Source of the DNA: Phaeobacter gallaeciensis DSM 26640
GTDB taxonomy: Bacteria; Pseudomonadota; Alphaproteobacteria; Rhodobacterales; Rhodobacteraceae
Direction: 5' to 3'
Assembly: GCF_000511385.1 (NCBI RefSeq)
Contig: NC_023137.1
Location: 1,123,001-1,187,000 of the forward strand
DNA: 64,000 nucleotides
Both the position numbers and the translations under genes were made by a program. The notes under the pieces were generated by a model. The model saw only the letters and a program-made list of their open reading frames with translations, did no database searches and was not told the DNA's origin. Shown piece by piece: positions 15,703 through 23,442 of this stretch (the first letter of the stretch is position 1; the number at the start of each line of letters is the position of its first letter).

Positions 15703-17163
15703 ATGAGCACTGCATCTGAACAAATTGCTGACGCGCCTGCCGCGGCTGCACCCCAAGCCGGAGCAGTCAAGCTGACGATGATCCTGTCAGGCGCGGTTTT
15801 TGCGCTGATGATGGTTCTCGGGCTGATCATGCGCGCGGCACAGGGCCAGTGGATCGAATTGGACCCGGCCCTGTTCTACCAGATCCTGACCGCACACGGC
15901 GCTGGCATGGTCGGCACCGCGGCGCTGTCGGGCGCGGCCATCATGTGGTACTTCTGCGGCCGTCACTTGGTGCTGACGGCGGGCATTTTCTGGGCCTTCC
16001 TTGGCCTCTTTCTGCTGGGCGTTGTGCTGATCCTGAGTGCGATCTTCGTTGGCGGATACGGCGGCGCCTGGACCTTCCTGTTTCCGCTGCCCGCCCTGTC
16101 CGGCGGCGCCTGGGAAGCTGGGGCAGCCGCGGCCTTCATGCTGGGCTATGTTTCGATCGGTGTCGGCTTTCTGCTGTACTACCTTGAGCTTGGCCGCCAG
16201 ATCCATGCCCGTTACGGAAGTCTGGCGCGGGCGCTTGGCTGGAACCTGATCCTGGGCCGCGAGGACAAAAATCCACCGCCGCCGACCATCGTCGCTGCGG
16301 CAGCTGTCACCATTTTCAACTCGATCGGCATCATCCTGGGAGCCGCCGTTCTGGTGGCCAGCCTGGTGCATCTGCTGGTGCCGGGGTTTGAGGTCAATGC
16401 GCTTCTGGCCAAGAACCTGATCTATTTCTTCGGCCATGTCTTCATCAACGCCTCAATCTACATGGCGGTGACAGCGGTCTATGAGATCCTGCCGGAATAC
16501 ACAGGCAAGGCCTGGAAATCGAACCGGATGTTTGCCATTGCCTGGAATGCGGTGCTGATCTTTGTGATGGCGGTCTACTGGCACCACCTGCTGCAGGATG
16601 TGGTGATGCCGCCCTGGATGCTGGTGGTGGGGCAGCTGGTCTCCTATTTCAGCGGCATTCCCCTGATCGCAGTTACGGCCTTTTCCACCTTCCTCTACGT
16701 GCGCGGCTCCAAGATGACATGGGATTTGGCGTCATCGCTGCTGGTGCTGTCGGTGGCAGGCTGGTCGGTGGGGTCTATTCCGGCTTCCATCGACGGGATG
16801 ATCAGCGTTAACAAGGTGATGCACAACACCATGTGGGTGCCCGGTCATTTCCACACCTACCTGCTGCTGGGCGAGGTGGCGATGGCCTTTGGCTTCATGG
16901 CCTGGCTGGTGCGCGGCAAGACGATCTCGCAGATGGGCGGCTTGGACTGTGCGGCCTTTGTGACCTACCTGGCGGGTGCTGCTGGTTTTGTGACGGTGTT
17001 CCTGTTCTCGGGCGCAGCCTCGATCCCGCGCCGCTGGGCGGTGCATTACGAAGAATGGCTGACTCATGACCGCATCGGCACCCTGTTCAGCGTGCTGGTG
17101 GTGCTGGGAACGCTGATCTTTGTCCTGCGCTTTGTCGCACGGCTGGGACGGAGCGAAAGCTGA
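15703..17163 (+). CDS. norY: Heme-copper catalytic subunit, likely sNOR-type NO reductase
   Basis: A 486-aa, about 12-helix heme-copper superfamily subunit. Metal ligands visible: H65 (TAHGAGM, low-spin heme), H245 (FFGHVFINASIY), H294-H295 (VYWHHLLQD), and H382/H384 (WVPGHFHTY). Four residues after H245, where oxygen reductases keep the cross-linked Tyr (H-P-E-V-Y), this protein has N249. Loss of that Tyr is expected in NO reductases. The partner subunit has CuA, unlike cNOR, so it would take electrons from a cytochrome c. The NsrR neighbour and sites support a role in NO reduction; direct proof is absent. Confidence 0.75.
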   Translation: MSTASEQIADAPAAAAPQAGAVKLTMILSGAVFALMMVLGLIMRAAQGQWIELDPALFYQILTAHGAGMVGTAALSGAAIMWYFCGRHLVLTAGIFWAFLGLFLLGVVLILSAIFVGGYGGAWTFLFPLPALSGGAWEAGAAAAFMLGYVSIGVGFLLYYLELGRQIHARYGSLARALGWNLILGREDKNPPPPTIVAAAAVTIFNSIGIILGAAVLVASLVHLLVPGFEVNALLAKNLIYFFGHVFINASIYMAVTAVYEILPEYTGKAWKSNRMFAIAWNAVLIFVMAVYWHHLLQDVVMPPWMLVVGQLVSYFSGIPLIAVTAFSTFLYVRGSKMTWDLASSLLVLSVAGWSVGSIPASIDGMISVNKVMHNTMWVPGHFHTYLLLGEVAMAFGFMAWLVRGKTISQMGGLDCAAFVTYLAGAAGFVTVFLFSGAASIPRRWAVHYEEWLTHDRIGTLFSVLVVLGTLIFVLRFVARLGRSES

Positions 17164-17762
17164 TGCTGGCCCGTGCTCTCCCGTCGGTTCTCGCTGCGGT
17201 GATTGGCCTCGGGATCCTGTGGCAGGCTACCGACGGGGCGCAGGCCTTCACCAGCGAGGCAGCCCGTCGGCTCGATGTGGTGCGAGCGCCCCGTGCGGTG
17301 CCGGAGGTGCAGCTGGAGGATATGGCCGGCCGGCAGGTGCCGCTGCTGCCGCAGCCAGAGGAGGTTGTGCTGGTTGAGTTCATCTACACGGTCTGCGGCG
17401 ACATCTGCCAGATTGCCGCCGCGGATTTTGCGGACATCCGTGACAGCTTGCAGGCGCGGGGGCTGCAGGTCCGGCTGCTGTCGGTCAGCTTCGACCCGGA
17501 GCGCGACACGCCCGAGCAGATGGCCATCTACGGCGATGCGCATGAGGCTGACGGTATCATGTGGACTGTCGCACGGCCATTGCAGGAGGACCTGCCGGCT
17601 CTGCTGGACCTGTTTGATGTGACCGTCATCCCGGATGAATGGGGCGGCTTCCAGCATAATGCAGCGATCCATGTGATCACCGGCGATGGCCGCTTCTCCG
17701 CTGTCTACGATACCGACGCAGTGGACGCTGTGCTGGCGCATGTAAACGGGTCGCGGCCATGA
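17163..17762 (+). CDS. senC: SCO1/SenC copper chaperone
   Basis: A 199-aa thioredoxin-fold copper chaperone. An N-terminal hydrophobic anchor (about residues 6-26) is followed by the copper-binding CxxxC in YTVCGDICQIAA and the distant His in FQHNAAIHVIT. FDPERDTPEQM is the typical SCO loop. It would load CuA of the subunit II encoded two genes upstream. Its ATG shares one base with the norY stop, and its end overlaps orf1 by four bases. Confidence 0.88.
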   Translation: MLARALPSVLAAVIGLGILWQATDGAQAFTSEAARRLDVVRAPRAVPEVQLEDMAGRQVPLLPQPEEVVLVEFIYTVCGDICQIAAADFADIRDSLQARGLQVRLLSVSFDPERDTPEQMAIYGDAHEADGIMWTVARPLQEDLPALLDLFDVTVIPDEWGGFQHNAAIHVITGDGRFSAVYDTDAVDAVLAHVNGSRP

Positions 17763-18319
17763 GGATGATCTGCCTGGCCCTGCTTGCCTTTGCCGAAGCC
17801 ATTGCGCTGCGGGATGCGGCGGTGGCCAGCCCGGTCCAGCATGTACTGGTCCAGATGTCCTTGCTGGTGCTGGCGGGCTTTGTGGCGGCCTGGGATCTGA
17901 AAGCCCCGCGCCGCTGGGCCGTCCCGATGCTGCTGGCGGCGCTGACCACCTTCCTGTTCTGGATGCTGCCGCGCAATGTGGACTGGGCGCTGTTCCCGGC
18001 TGGGGAGACTGCAAAATACATAGCCCTGCCGCTGTTGCTGGGGGTGCCGTTGCGGCTGTCCTGGCCTTGGCTGGGCCCGATCCTGCGGGGCTTTTTGAAA
18101 GCCAATGCGCTGTCGATGCTGGGGGTGCTTGGGTTTCTGTACACCCATGCGCCGGTACGGATCTGCAACTCCTACCTGGTCTCTGCTCAGCAGGAACTGG
18201 GCTTTGCCTTCCTCTATCTCGCCGCGGCTCTGGCCTGTCTTTGGGCCATCCCGGTTTTATTCGGACATCCGCGCTGGCTGCCGCTGAGCAGTTCGGGATG
18301 CGCAAAATGCGGAGCTTGA
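17759..18319 (+). CDS. Orf1-like membrane protein of the norSY cluster
   Basis: A 186-aa hydrophobic protein with about five or six transmembrane segments. Notable are a Trp/Pro-rich loop (KAPRRWAVPM) and THAPVRICNSYLVSAQQELG, a conserved-looking stretch that recalls CtaG-type oxidase assembly proteins. It ends in a small Cys pair (SGCAKCGA). It follows senC with a four-base overlap, the place of orf1 in the norSY-senC-orf1 clusters. A role in metal insertion or assembly of the reductase is inference. Confidence 0.65.
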   Translation: MRMICLALLAFAEAIALRDAAVASPVQHVLVQMSLLVLAGFVAAWDLKAPRRWAVPMLLAALTTFLFWMLPRNVDWALFPAGETAKYIALPLLLGVPLRLSWPWLGPILRGFLKANALSMLGVLGFLYTHAPVRICNSYLVSAQQELGFAFLYLAAALACLWAIPVLFGHPRWLPLSSSGCAKCGA

Positions 18320-18325
18320 AACAAG

Positions 18326-19156
18326 ATGACTTATGCTGAAACCGTTCTGGGTTTTGCCCGGGTCGCGCAGAACAAGAGCGCCAGCCTGCGGGCTGACCCT
18401 TTGGCCTTCCTGATCCTCGCATTGAAAGCGGGCGCCTTTGTGGGTGCGGGCATCCTGCTGATATTCTCTGTGGGGCAGGGAGTGGAGAGCGCTATCCGGC
18501 CCATTGTTATGGGCGCAAGCTTCGGCATTGCACTGACGCTGGTGGTTTTTGCAGGGGCCGAGCTGTTCACCGGCCACACCATGTACATGACGCACGGCCT
18601 GCTGACCGGGCAAAGCAGCCTGCGCGATCTTTTGCGCTGCTGGGCAGCCAGCTGGGCAGGCAACCTGATTGGAGCGCTTATGCTGGCACTGCTCTTTGTG
18701 GCGGGCGGCGGCGGACTGATCCTGGGGGCAGGCGAAGATGCTCTGCTTTACAAAGTGGCCGCAAAGAAGATGCACGGGACCGGCCTGCAGCTGTTTGCCA
18801 GGGCGGTGCTGTGCAACTGGCTGGTGTGCCTGGCCCTGTGGTGCTCGGCCAGGGCCAGGGATGACGTGACCAAATGCATCGTCATCTTCTGGTGCCTCTA
18901 TGCTTTCATCGCGGCCGGCTTCGAGCACAGCGTCGCCAACATGACTGTGTTTTCAGTGGCACTGCTGTCTGATCACCCTGACACCGTCTCTTTGGCGGGA
19001 GCAGCACATAATCTGGCGTTTGTCACGCTTGGCAACGCCTTCGCAGGCGCGGGTATCATGGGATACGGGTATTGGCGCGCAGCCTCGAGGCCAAATGTGC
19101 GGACTGCAGAAGCAAACGGTTTGCAGGACGGGCAGGACCAGCGGGAGGCGGGATGA
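18326..19156 (+). CDS. Formate/nitrite transporter family protein (NO operon copy)
   Basis: A 276-aa FNT channel with about six membrane helices. Family motifs include GAFVGAGILLIFSVGQG, the FTGHTMYMTHGLLTG loop, LCNWLVCLALWCSAR and the strongly conserved AAGFEHSVANMTVFSVAL, containing the pore histidine. It probably moves nitrite or a related small anion. It starts six bases after orf1, so it is part of the norSY-like operon, which fits nitrite/NO metabolism. A close paralogue is at 24746-25582. Confidence 0.85.
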   Translation: MTYAETVLGFARVAQNKSASLRADPLAFLILALKAGAFVGAGILLIFSVGQGVESAIRPIVMGASFGIALTLVVFAGAELFTGHTMYMTHGLLTGQSSLRDLLRCWAASWAGNLIGALMLALLFVAGGGGLILGAGEDALLYKVAAKKMHGTGLQLFARAVLCNWLVCLALWCSARARDDVTKCIVIFWCLYAFIAAGFEHSVANMTVFSVALLSDHPDTVSLAGAAHNLAFVTLGNAFAGAGIMGYGYWRAASRPNVRTAEANGLQDGQDQREAG

Positions 19157-19704
19157 TGGAGGCACTGACCCGCGCACATCCTTGTTCAGCTTCGCAAGTG
19201 CGCTCAAGTGCGGGACCTGCGGCGAGCCAAGCCGCCGCTGCCGCTACTATGTTTTGGGCAGGGGCGGCTGTTTCCGGAAATCTGATTGCCGCGCCAGCGA
19301 AGTTCCAGGCGCCCTCCCTTTCACTTCCTGTGGCGTTGGAAGTGGGGCGGATGCAGTTTCTCTGGATCGGCGTAGCGGAGGCCATCTGTTTGCTGGCCAT
19401 CCTGCTCCTGCTGACGGCGGCACGACGGTGGCCATCCTGGCCTCTGCTGGCGGCAACGGCAGTTTTTGCCCTTCAGCGGCTGTGGCTTTTGCCGCTGCTG
19501 GACATCCGCACCCTCGCAGTCATTGCTGGTACTCAGGTGGAAGAAAGCTCGCTTCACATAGTCTACGTGGCTGCTGAAATCCTGAAAACAGTCTGCCTTG
19601 TTTGGGCCGGAACATTGTCCCTGCGCTTCCTCCAGCCGCAGACGCGGCAGAAGCCCGCTTCAAAATCCGATCAACCACTCAAACCAAAAGGGATACCCCA
19701 GTGA
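19153..19704 (+). CDS. Unknown membrane protein in the NO operon
   Basis: A 183-aa protein starting at the ATG that overlaps the transporter stop (ATGA). It has four to five hydrophobic segments: about residues 32-47, then VGRMQFLWIGVAEAICLL, a Trp/Pro-rich turn (ARRWPSWPLL), and a last helix near CLVWAGTLSLRF. The C-terminus is basic. The central layout hints at a small integral protein of the DoxX/MerF size class, but I cannot assign a family. It overlaps the following cytochrome gene by four bases, so it is firmly in the operon. Confidence 0.6.
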   Translation: MMEALTRAHPCSASQVRSSAGPAASQAAAAATMFWAGAAVSGNLIAAPAKFQAPSLSLPVALEVGRMQFLWIGVAEAICLLAILLLLTAARRWPSWPLLAATAVFALQRLWLLPLLDIRTLAVIAGTQVEESSLHIVYVAAEILKTVCLVWAGTLSLRFLQPQTRQKPASKSDQPLKPKGIPQ

Positions 19705-20066
19705 AGAAAATTCTATTGGCCGCTTCAATGATCATGGGCTGTTTTCAAACGGCTGCCGCTGAAGGCGACGCAGCCGCCGGCGAAAAGGTGTTCAAAAGAT
19801 GCGCCGCCTGCCACTCGGCGCAAGAAGGGAAAAAGAAGGTCGGCCCAACGATGTTCGGGATTGTCGGCCGTCCGGCCGGATCGGTAGAGGGCTACAAGTA
19901 TTCCGGTGCGATGCAGGAGGCCGGATACGCCTGGGATGAAGAACAGTTGGCCGGATTCCTGGCCGCGCCCAAGAAACACCTTCCTGGCACTAAAATGGCC
20001 TTTCCCGGCTTGAAAAAGGAAGAACAGATCACCGATCTAATCGGGTACCTTAAGACCCTTAAATGA
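19701..20066 (+). CDS. Class I c-type cytochrome, likely donor to the reductase
   Basis: A 121-aa periplasmic cytochrome c. A GTG start overlapping the previous stop gives MKKILLAASMIMGCFQTAAA, a signal peptide. The heme site is KRCAACHSAQEGKKKVGP, and the axial Met is in PGTKMAFPGLKK. Features such as GRPAGSVEGYKYSGAM are those of cytochrome c2/c550 proteins. As last gene of an operon for a CuA-containing reductase it is the obvious electron donor. A rho-independent terminator follows. Confidence 0.85.
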   Translation: MKKILLAASMIMGCFQTAAAEGDAAAGEKVFKRCAACHSAQEGKKKVGPTMFGIVGRPAGSVEGYKYSGAMQEAGYAWDEEQLAGFLAAPKKHLPGTKMAFPGLKKEEQITDLIGYLKTLK

Positions 20067-20128
20067 CCTGAAGGAAGCAACTACCGCCTGGCTGACGGCA
20101 CGTATGACGCAAATACTCGAATAGGTCC

Positions 20129-20152
20129 GGCCCTGGCGAAATTTCCGGGGCC
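20129..20152 (+). terminator. Terminator of the norSY-like operon
   Basis: GGCCCTGG (20129-20136) pairs with CCGGGGCC (20145-20152), one G-T wobble, loop of eight, followed by GTGCCTATTTTAAT. Confidence 0.75.
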
Positions 20153-20738
20153 GTGCCTATTTTAATATCCACTCATTGGAGCGAACCCTCCGGCTACCAG
20201 CCGGACCCGCTTTGCCCAGTTCACTCTGAGTTCGTCGGCTTGATCAGGGGCTGGCACAAGCCCTTTTGCAGGCCGCTAAGGTGGCTCGGTCATTGTCCGA
20301 GTGTACAGCCGCGCTGCGGCACGCCCGACCGAGCACCTGCAGAGATTTCCGCGCTTTGCTCGTGCCGCATTCTGAACCAATGAACTTCGTTCCTGTTCCC
20401 GGACACCGGGGTAAAGTACCCCTGTCCAGGAAGGGAGCATGGAATGGGACAATCGCGACGAACGTTCACAGATGAATTCAAAGCTGCAGCTGTTGGTCAG
20501 CTACGAAACCATTGCTGCATTGCAGAGGCAAAAGCAGTCACTCAGGCAGCTTGCAGCAAGTCTGCAGCGCCACCATATGGATTGAGCTGTTTTTTGAACT
20601 TCTGATAGCCATTCGCCGCCTTGGCCACGGCCAAAGCGGATCTGGTTCCGTTGCTGACTTTGTCAGAGGCGGCGGACAATCCGTGAACCGGCAAGAGAAC
20701 CCAAACTGGGTACGGGCAAAGTGCGGTCAGCGAGCGTC
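20153..20738. other. Gene-poor junction with repeats and an IS end
   Basis: No intact gene I can support. Bases 20351-20379 match 44368-44396 at 27 of 29 positions. Directly after it begins a broken-off left end of the IS3-type element (20381-20502). The minus-strand frame 20542-20742 (66 codons, ending AANGYQKFKKQLNPYG and a few more residues) is open but matches nothing I know. The stretch looks like accumulated debris. Confidence 0.5.
20381..20502 (+). mobile_element. Solitary left-end fragment of the IS3-type element
   Basis: About 122 bases nearly identical to the left end of the element at 50314 and of the inverted copy ending at 27746: terminal TGAACTTCGTTCCTGTTCCC, the short hairpin GGGGTAAAGTACCCC, and the first codons of orfA (MGQSRRTFTDEFKAAAVG). 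Identity stops at about 20502. Nothing of the right end is present, so this is a deletion scar. Confidence 0.85.
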
Positions 20739-21043
20739 TCAAGCCAGCAACGTCAAGCGCTTCCGCCTCGTGATATGCGCAGGTCTTGCATTTCCCGAAC
20801 GAGTGGCCGCCAAAGCCTGCCTCAAGCTTTGAAGCAAGCCGTCCCTGAGAGCGGTTTGAACGCCGGCGGGCAAGCTGCCTATGGCGTCTGCAGTTGGATT
20901 GGGTTCTGTCACCGCGGCTACGCCTGCCTCAGTCAGCTCATAGGAAATTGATCGCTGGTCGGACTTTTGCCGGCGTTCAGCAGCGTATCCCTTCCGCACC
21001 AGCGCCTTCAGTGTCTGCGACATCGTTCCGCGTGTTGTTCCTG
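20739..21043 (-). pseudogene. Truncated copy of the four-cysteine MarR gene
   Basis: About 300 bases closely match the middle and end of the MarR gene at 48729-49271: GTTRGTMSQTLKALVRKGY, then RQKSDQRSISYELTEAGV. The N-terminal part including most of helix 1-3 is absent, replaced by unrelated sequence. Near the 3' end a 12-base segment is missing and the frame shifts, so the Cys-rich tail (GKCKTCAYHEA in the intact gene) is read out of frame as SGNARPAHITRRKR. It cannot give a working repressor. Confidence 0.75.
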
Positions 21044-21079
21044 ACCCATCACAAGCTCGCGACAGAGGGTTCAAAGGAC

Positions 21080-22546
21080 TCACTGTAGGATGTTTGAAAG
21101 CTTCTCAATAGAGCGTGAAATCTCGCGCTCGTTGAGAGCACCAAATCCAAACCGCAAATGGGTGGGAGAAGTTTGCTCGCTTGAATAGAGCGTGCTCAAC
21201 GTCGAGTCGGTGTTGTTCAGGTTTTTCAAAGACCTTCCGTTCACCATTTTCGAAATATCTACCCAAATCGCCATACCTCCTGTTGGTAAGCTGAAAGAAA
21301 CTTTCTGACCAAAGACACGAGCAAATTCGCTTGCGGCAAAGTTTCGCCGGGCTTCATATTCCCTTCTTGTCTTGCGAATATGTCGTTTTACTTCCCCTGA
21401 CGACATTAGGTCCGATAGCACAAGTTCGGTCAGTGTATTCCCTTGCCGATCGATAATCACGATTTCTTGTGCCACGCGCTCAATGAAAGCTTCGTCCGCT
21501 GCCATGTAGCCCAGCCGTAGCCCTGGAGCGAAAACTTTTGACATGGATCCGATATGCACAACATTTTCTGAATTGGGGAGGCTTGCAAGAGGCGGAATGG
21601 GGTTCGTCACATAGTGAAATTCATGATCGTAATCATCTTCCAAAATGGCAAATTCGAAAGATTTGGAGAGCTCTAGCAGTGCCAATCGCCTATCCATTGG
21701 CATACAGACCGTTGTCGGATACTGATGGTGCGGTGTCACATAGACCGCTGCTACGTCATGACTGGCCAAAATTTCCTGCAGACAATCGGTATCTAAACCA
21801 TGGCTGTCTACCTTACAGTGTAAGACTCTAAATCCGTTGGATCCGAAAGCAGCTTTTGCTGGCAGATAACACAGCTCCTCCATGACAATGGCCCCCTTGC
21901 TCGGGTCTAGAACTCGAGAAGCGAGATAGATACCCATTTGGCTTCCACGCAAGATGCATACCTGATTGATCGAACATGTCATGAAGCGATCATCTTTTAA
22001 CATTCTATTGACGGAATCTCGTAGTTCCCTCGTGCCTCTCGGGTCTCCATAACCGAGATCTGAATGCTGGTTCAGTCCTGTACAAACCCTCCGGTAAGTT
22101 CTGGCTAGCAATGCATAGGGAATAAGTCTTGAGTCCGGAGTACCATCGTTGGCTATGGGGAGTTGGTTGGTCGAACCAAGAGCATTCTGGTAAAGACCTT
22201 CCACGATTTTGGACACTGACTTTGTCTTACTTGTACTGTTGACCAACGTTTCATGGAGTTTTGACAAAGCTTGCTCGGGAAGCGTTTCAGAAACATAAGT
22301 CCCCGATCCGCGCCGAGTTACAAGCCACCCCTGTGCCTCAAGCTCTTCGTAAACTAGCTGAACTGTTTTTCGATTCATTCCTTGCTGTTTCGCCAAGGTG
22401 CGGGTGCCTGGAAGCAAGCTACCGGATGCTAGTCGCCCGCCTTTGATATCTCTCGTCAGTTGGTTCAAGAGTTTTGAATGCAACGTTCGCCCTGGACTAT
22501 CTTCCAGCCAAAATTGCATTTCCCAAGGCCGTTTCACTGCTGTCAT
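21080..22546 (-). CDS. MocR/GntR-family PLP-dependent regulator
   Basis: A 488-aa fusion of a GntR winged helix and a class-I aminotransferase-like domain. The N-terminal part has ASGSLLPGTRTLAKQQGMN and RKTVQLVYEELEAQGWL; the C-terminal part has the PLP lysine in HIGSMSKVFAPGLRLGYM and ILEDDYDHEFHY. MocR proteins sense an amino compound or PLP and often control the divergent gene. Here that gene is the class II aldolase, and the two share about 110 bases. Base composition is clearly AT-richer than the flanks, as in the whole 21-25.6 kb block. Confidence 0.88.
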   Translation of the reverse strand: MTAVKRPWEMQFWLEDSPGRTLHSKLLNQLTRDIKGGRLASGSLLPGTRTLAKQQGMNRKTVQLVYEELEAQGWLVTRRGSGTYVSETLPEQALSKLHETLVNSTSKTKSVSKIVEGLYQNALGSTNQLPIANDGTPDSRLIPYALLARTYRRVCTGLNQHSDLGYGDPRGTRELRDSVNRMLKDDRFMTCSINQVCILRGSQMGIYLASRVLDPSKGAIVMEELCYLPAKAAFGSNGFRVLHCKVDSHGLDTDCLQEILASHDVAAVYVTPHHQYPTTVCMPMDRRLALLELSKSFEFAILEDDYDHEFHYVTNPIPPLASLPNSENVVHIGSMSKVFAPGLRLGYMAADEAFIERVAQEIVIIDRQGNTLTELVLSDLMSSGEVKRHIRKTRREYEARRNFAASEFARVFGQKVSFSLPTGGMAIWVDISKMVNGRSLKNLNNTDSTLSTLYSSEQTSPTHLRFGFGALNEREISRSIEKLSNILQ

Positions 22547-22556
22547 CTCCTCTACC

Positions 22557-22602
22557 AAGTGGACCAGTGAAAATCACAATAGTGGATCTTTCTTTGGGTC
22601 CA
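22557..22602. promoter_or_regulatory. Possible MocR operator region
   Basis: TGGACC (22560-22565) and GGTCCA (22597-22602) are inverted, with GTGGATC between them repeating the first half-site. Such spaced half-sites between a MocR gene and its divergent target are typical, but this is inference. Confidence 0.35.
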
Positions 22603-22655
22603 GATAAGCCTTAGCTCTTTTCAACAACCAAGTAAATTATTCGAGGAGCTACTCC

Positions 22656-23432
22656 GTGAAAACAGCCACGACAGCGAAAGAAGACCTGAAAGAGAGCGCC
22701 CAAAGTGATATGCGCCGTCTGATCAAGGACATGGGTCTTACGGACAGGCAAAAGTTGGCGCTCACCTGCCGAATTTTGTTTGATAAAGGTCATGATTCTG
22801 GCGTGACTGGACAAATCACGTGTCGGAGTGACGAACCAGACAGATTTCTTACCCAGCGATTTGGCTTGGGCTTTGAAGAGATCACTGCAGAAAACTTGAT
22901 TGAGGTTGATCAAGATCTCACACCGCTTGACGAGATGGCTATGGCAAATCCCGCCAACCGTTTTCATACTTGGGTGTACAAAGAGCATCCGGATGTGAAC
23001 TGCATTATTCACACGCACCCGACACACATCGCTGCGTTATCCATGCTCAAAACGCCTCTGGTTATTTCCCACATGGATACCTGCGCATTGTACAACGACT
23101 GTTCGTTTGTCGGGGATTGGCCGGGAATACCGGTTGGCAATGAAGAAGGTGTCCTCATCTCTGAAGCTTTGGGCAAAAACCGGGCCCTGCTTCTCTCTCA
23201 TCATGGGCAACTTGTTACAGGGAAAACCATTGAAGAAGCCTGCAACTTGGCGGTCTTAATTGAGCGGGCGGCAAAGCTGCAGCTCCTGGCTATGGCTGCG
23301 GGAGAAATTCAAGAGCTTCCACATGAACTGGCCCAGGAAGCACATGACTGGGTGTCCACGGACAAAAGAAACAAAGTCAATTTTGCCTACTATGTCAGGC
23401 AAGCTCTCAAAACACACACAGACTGCATCTAA
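22656..23432 (+). CDS. Class II aldolase/adducin family protein
   Basis: A 258-aa protein starting at a GTG preceded by GAGGAGCT. The zinc-binding histidines of class II aldolases are present: HTHPTHIAALSM, and a third in LLLSHHGQLVTG. Also typical are GHDSGVTGQITCRSD and MAMANPANRFHTWVYK. Members of this family include fuculose-phosphate aldolase and decarboxylases or dehydratases of small hydroxy acids. The next gene encodes a DapA-family lyase, so the pair may degrade a sugar acid or hydroxy amino acid; the substrate is not evident. Confidence 0.85.
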   Translation: MKTATTAKEDLKESAQSDMRRLIKDMGLTDRQKLALTCRILFDKGHDSGVTGQITCRSDEPDRFLTQRFGLGFEEITAENLIEVDQDLTPLDEMAMANPANRFHTWVYKEHPDVNCIIHTHPTHIAALSMLKTPLVISHMDTCALYNDCSFVGDWPGIPVGNEEGVLISEALGKNRALLLSHHGQLVTGKTIEEACNLAVLIERAAKLQLLAMAAGEIQELPHELAQEAHDWVSTDKRNKVNFAYYVRQALKTHTDCI

Positions 23433-23442
23433 GGACATCAAA

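Noticed and set aside
20542..20742. 66-codon minus-strand frame as a gene
   Set aside because: No ribosome site, no known motif, located in an area of broken repeats; recorded only as an open frame.
23260..23442. N-terminal extension of the DapA-type lyase
   Set aside because: It is the shadow of the class II aldolase gene in another frame; the family N-terminus starts at 23443.
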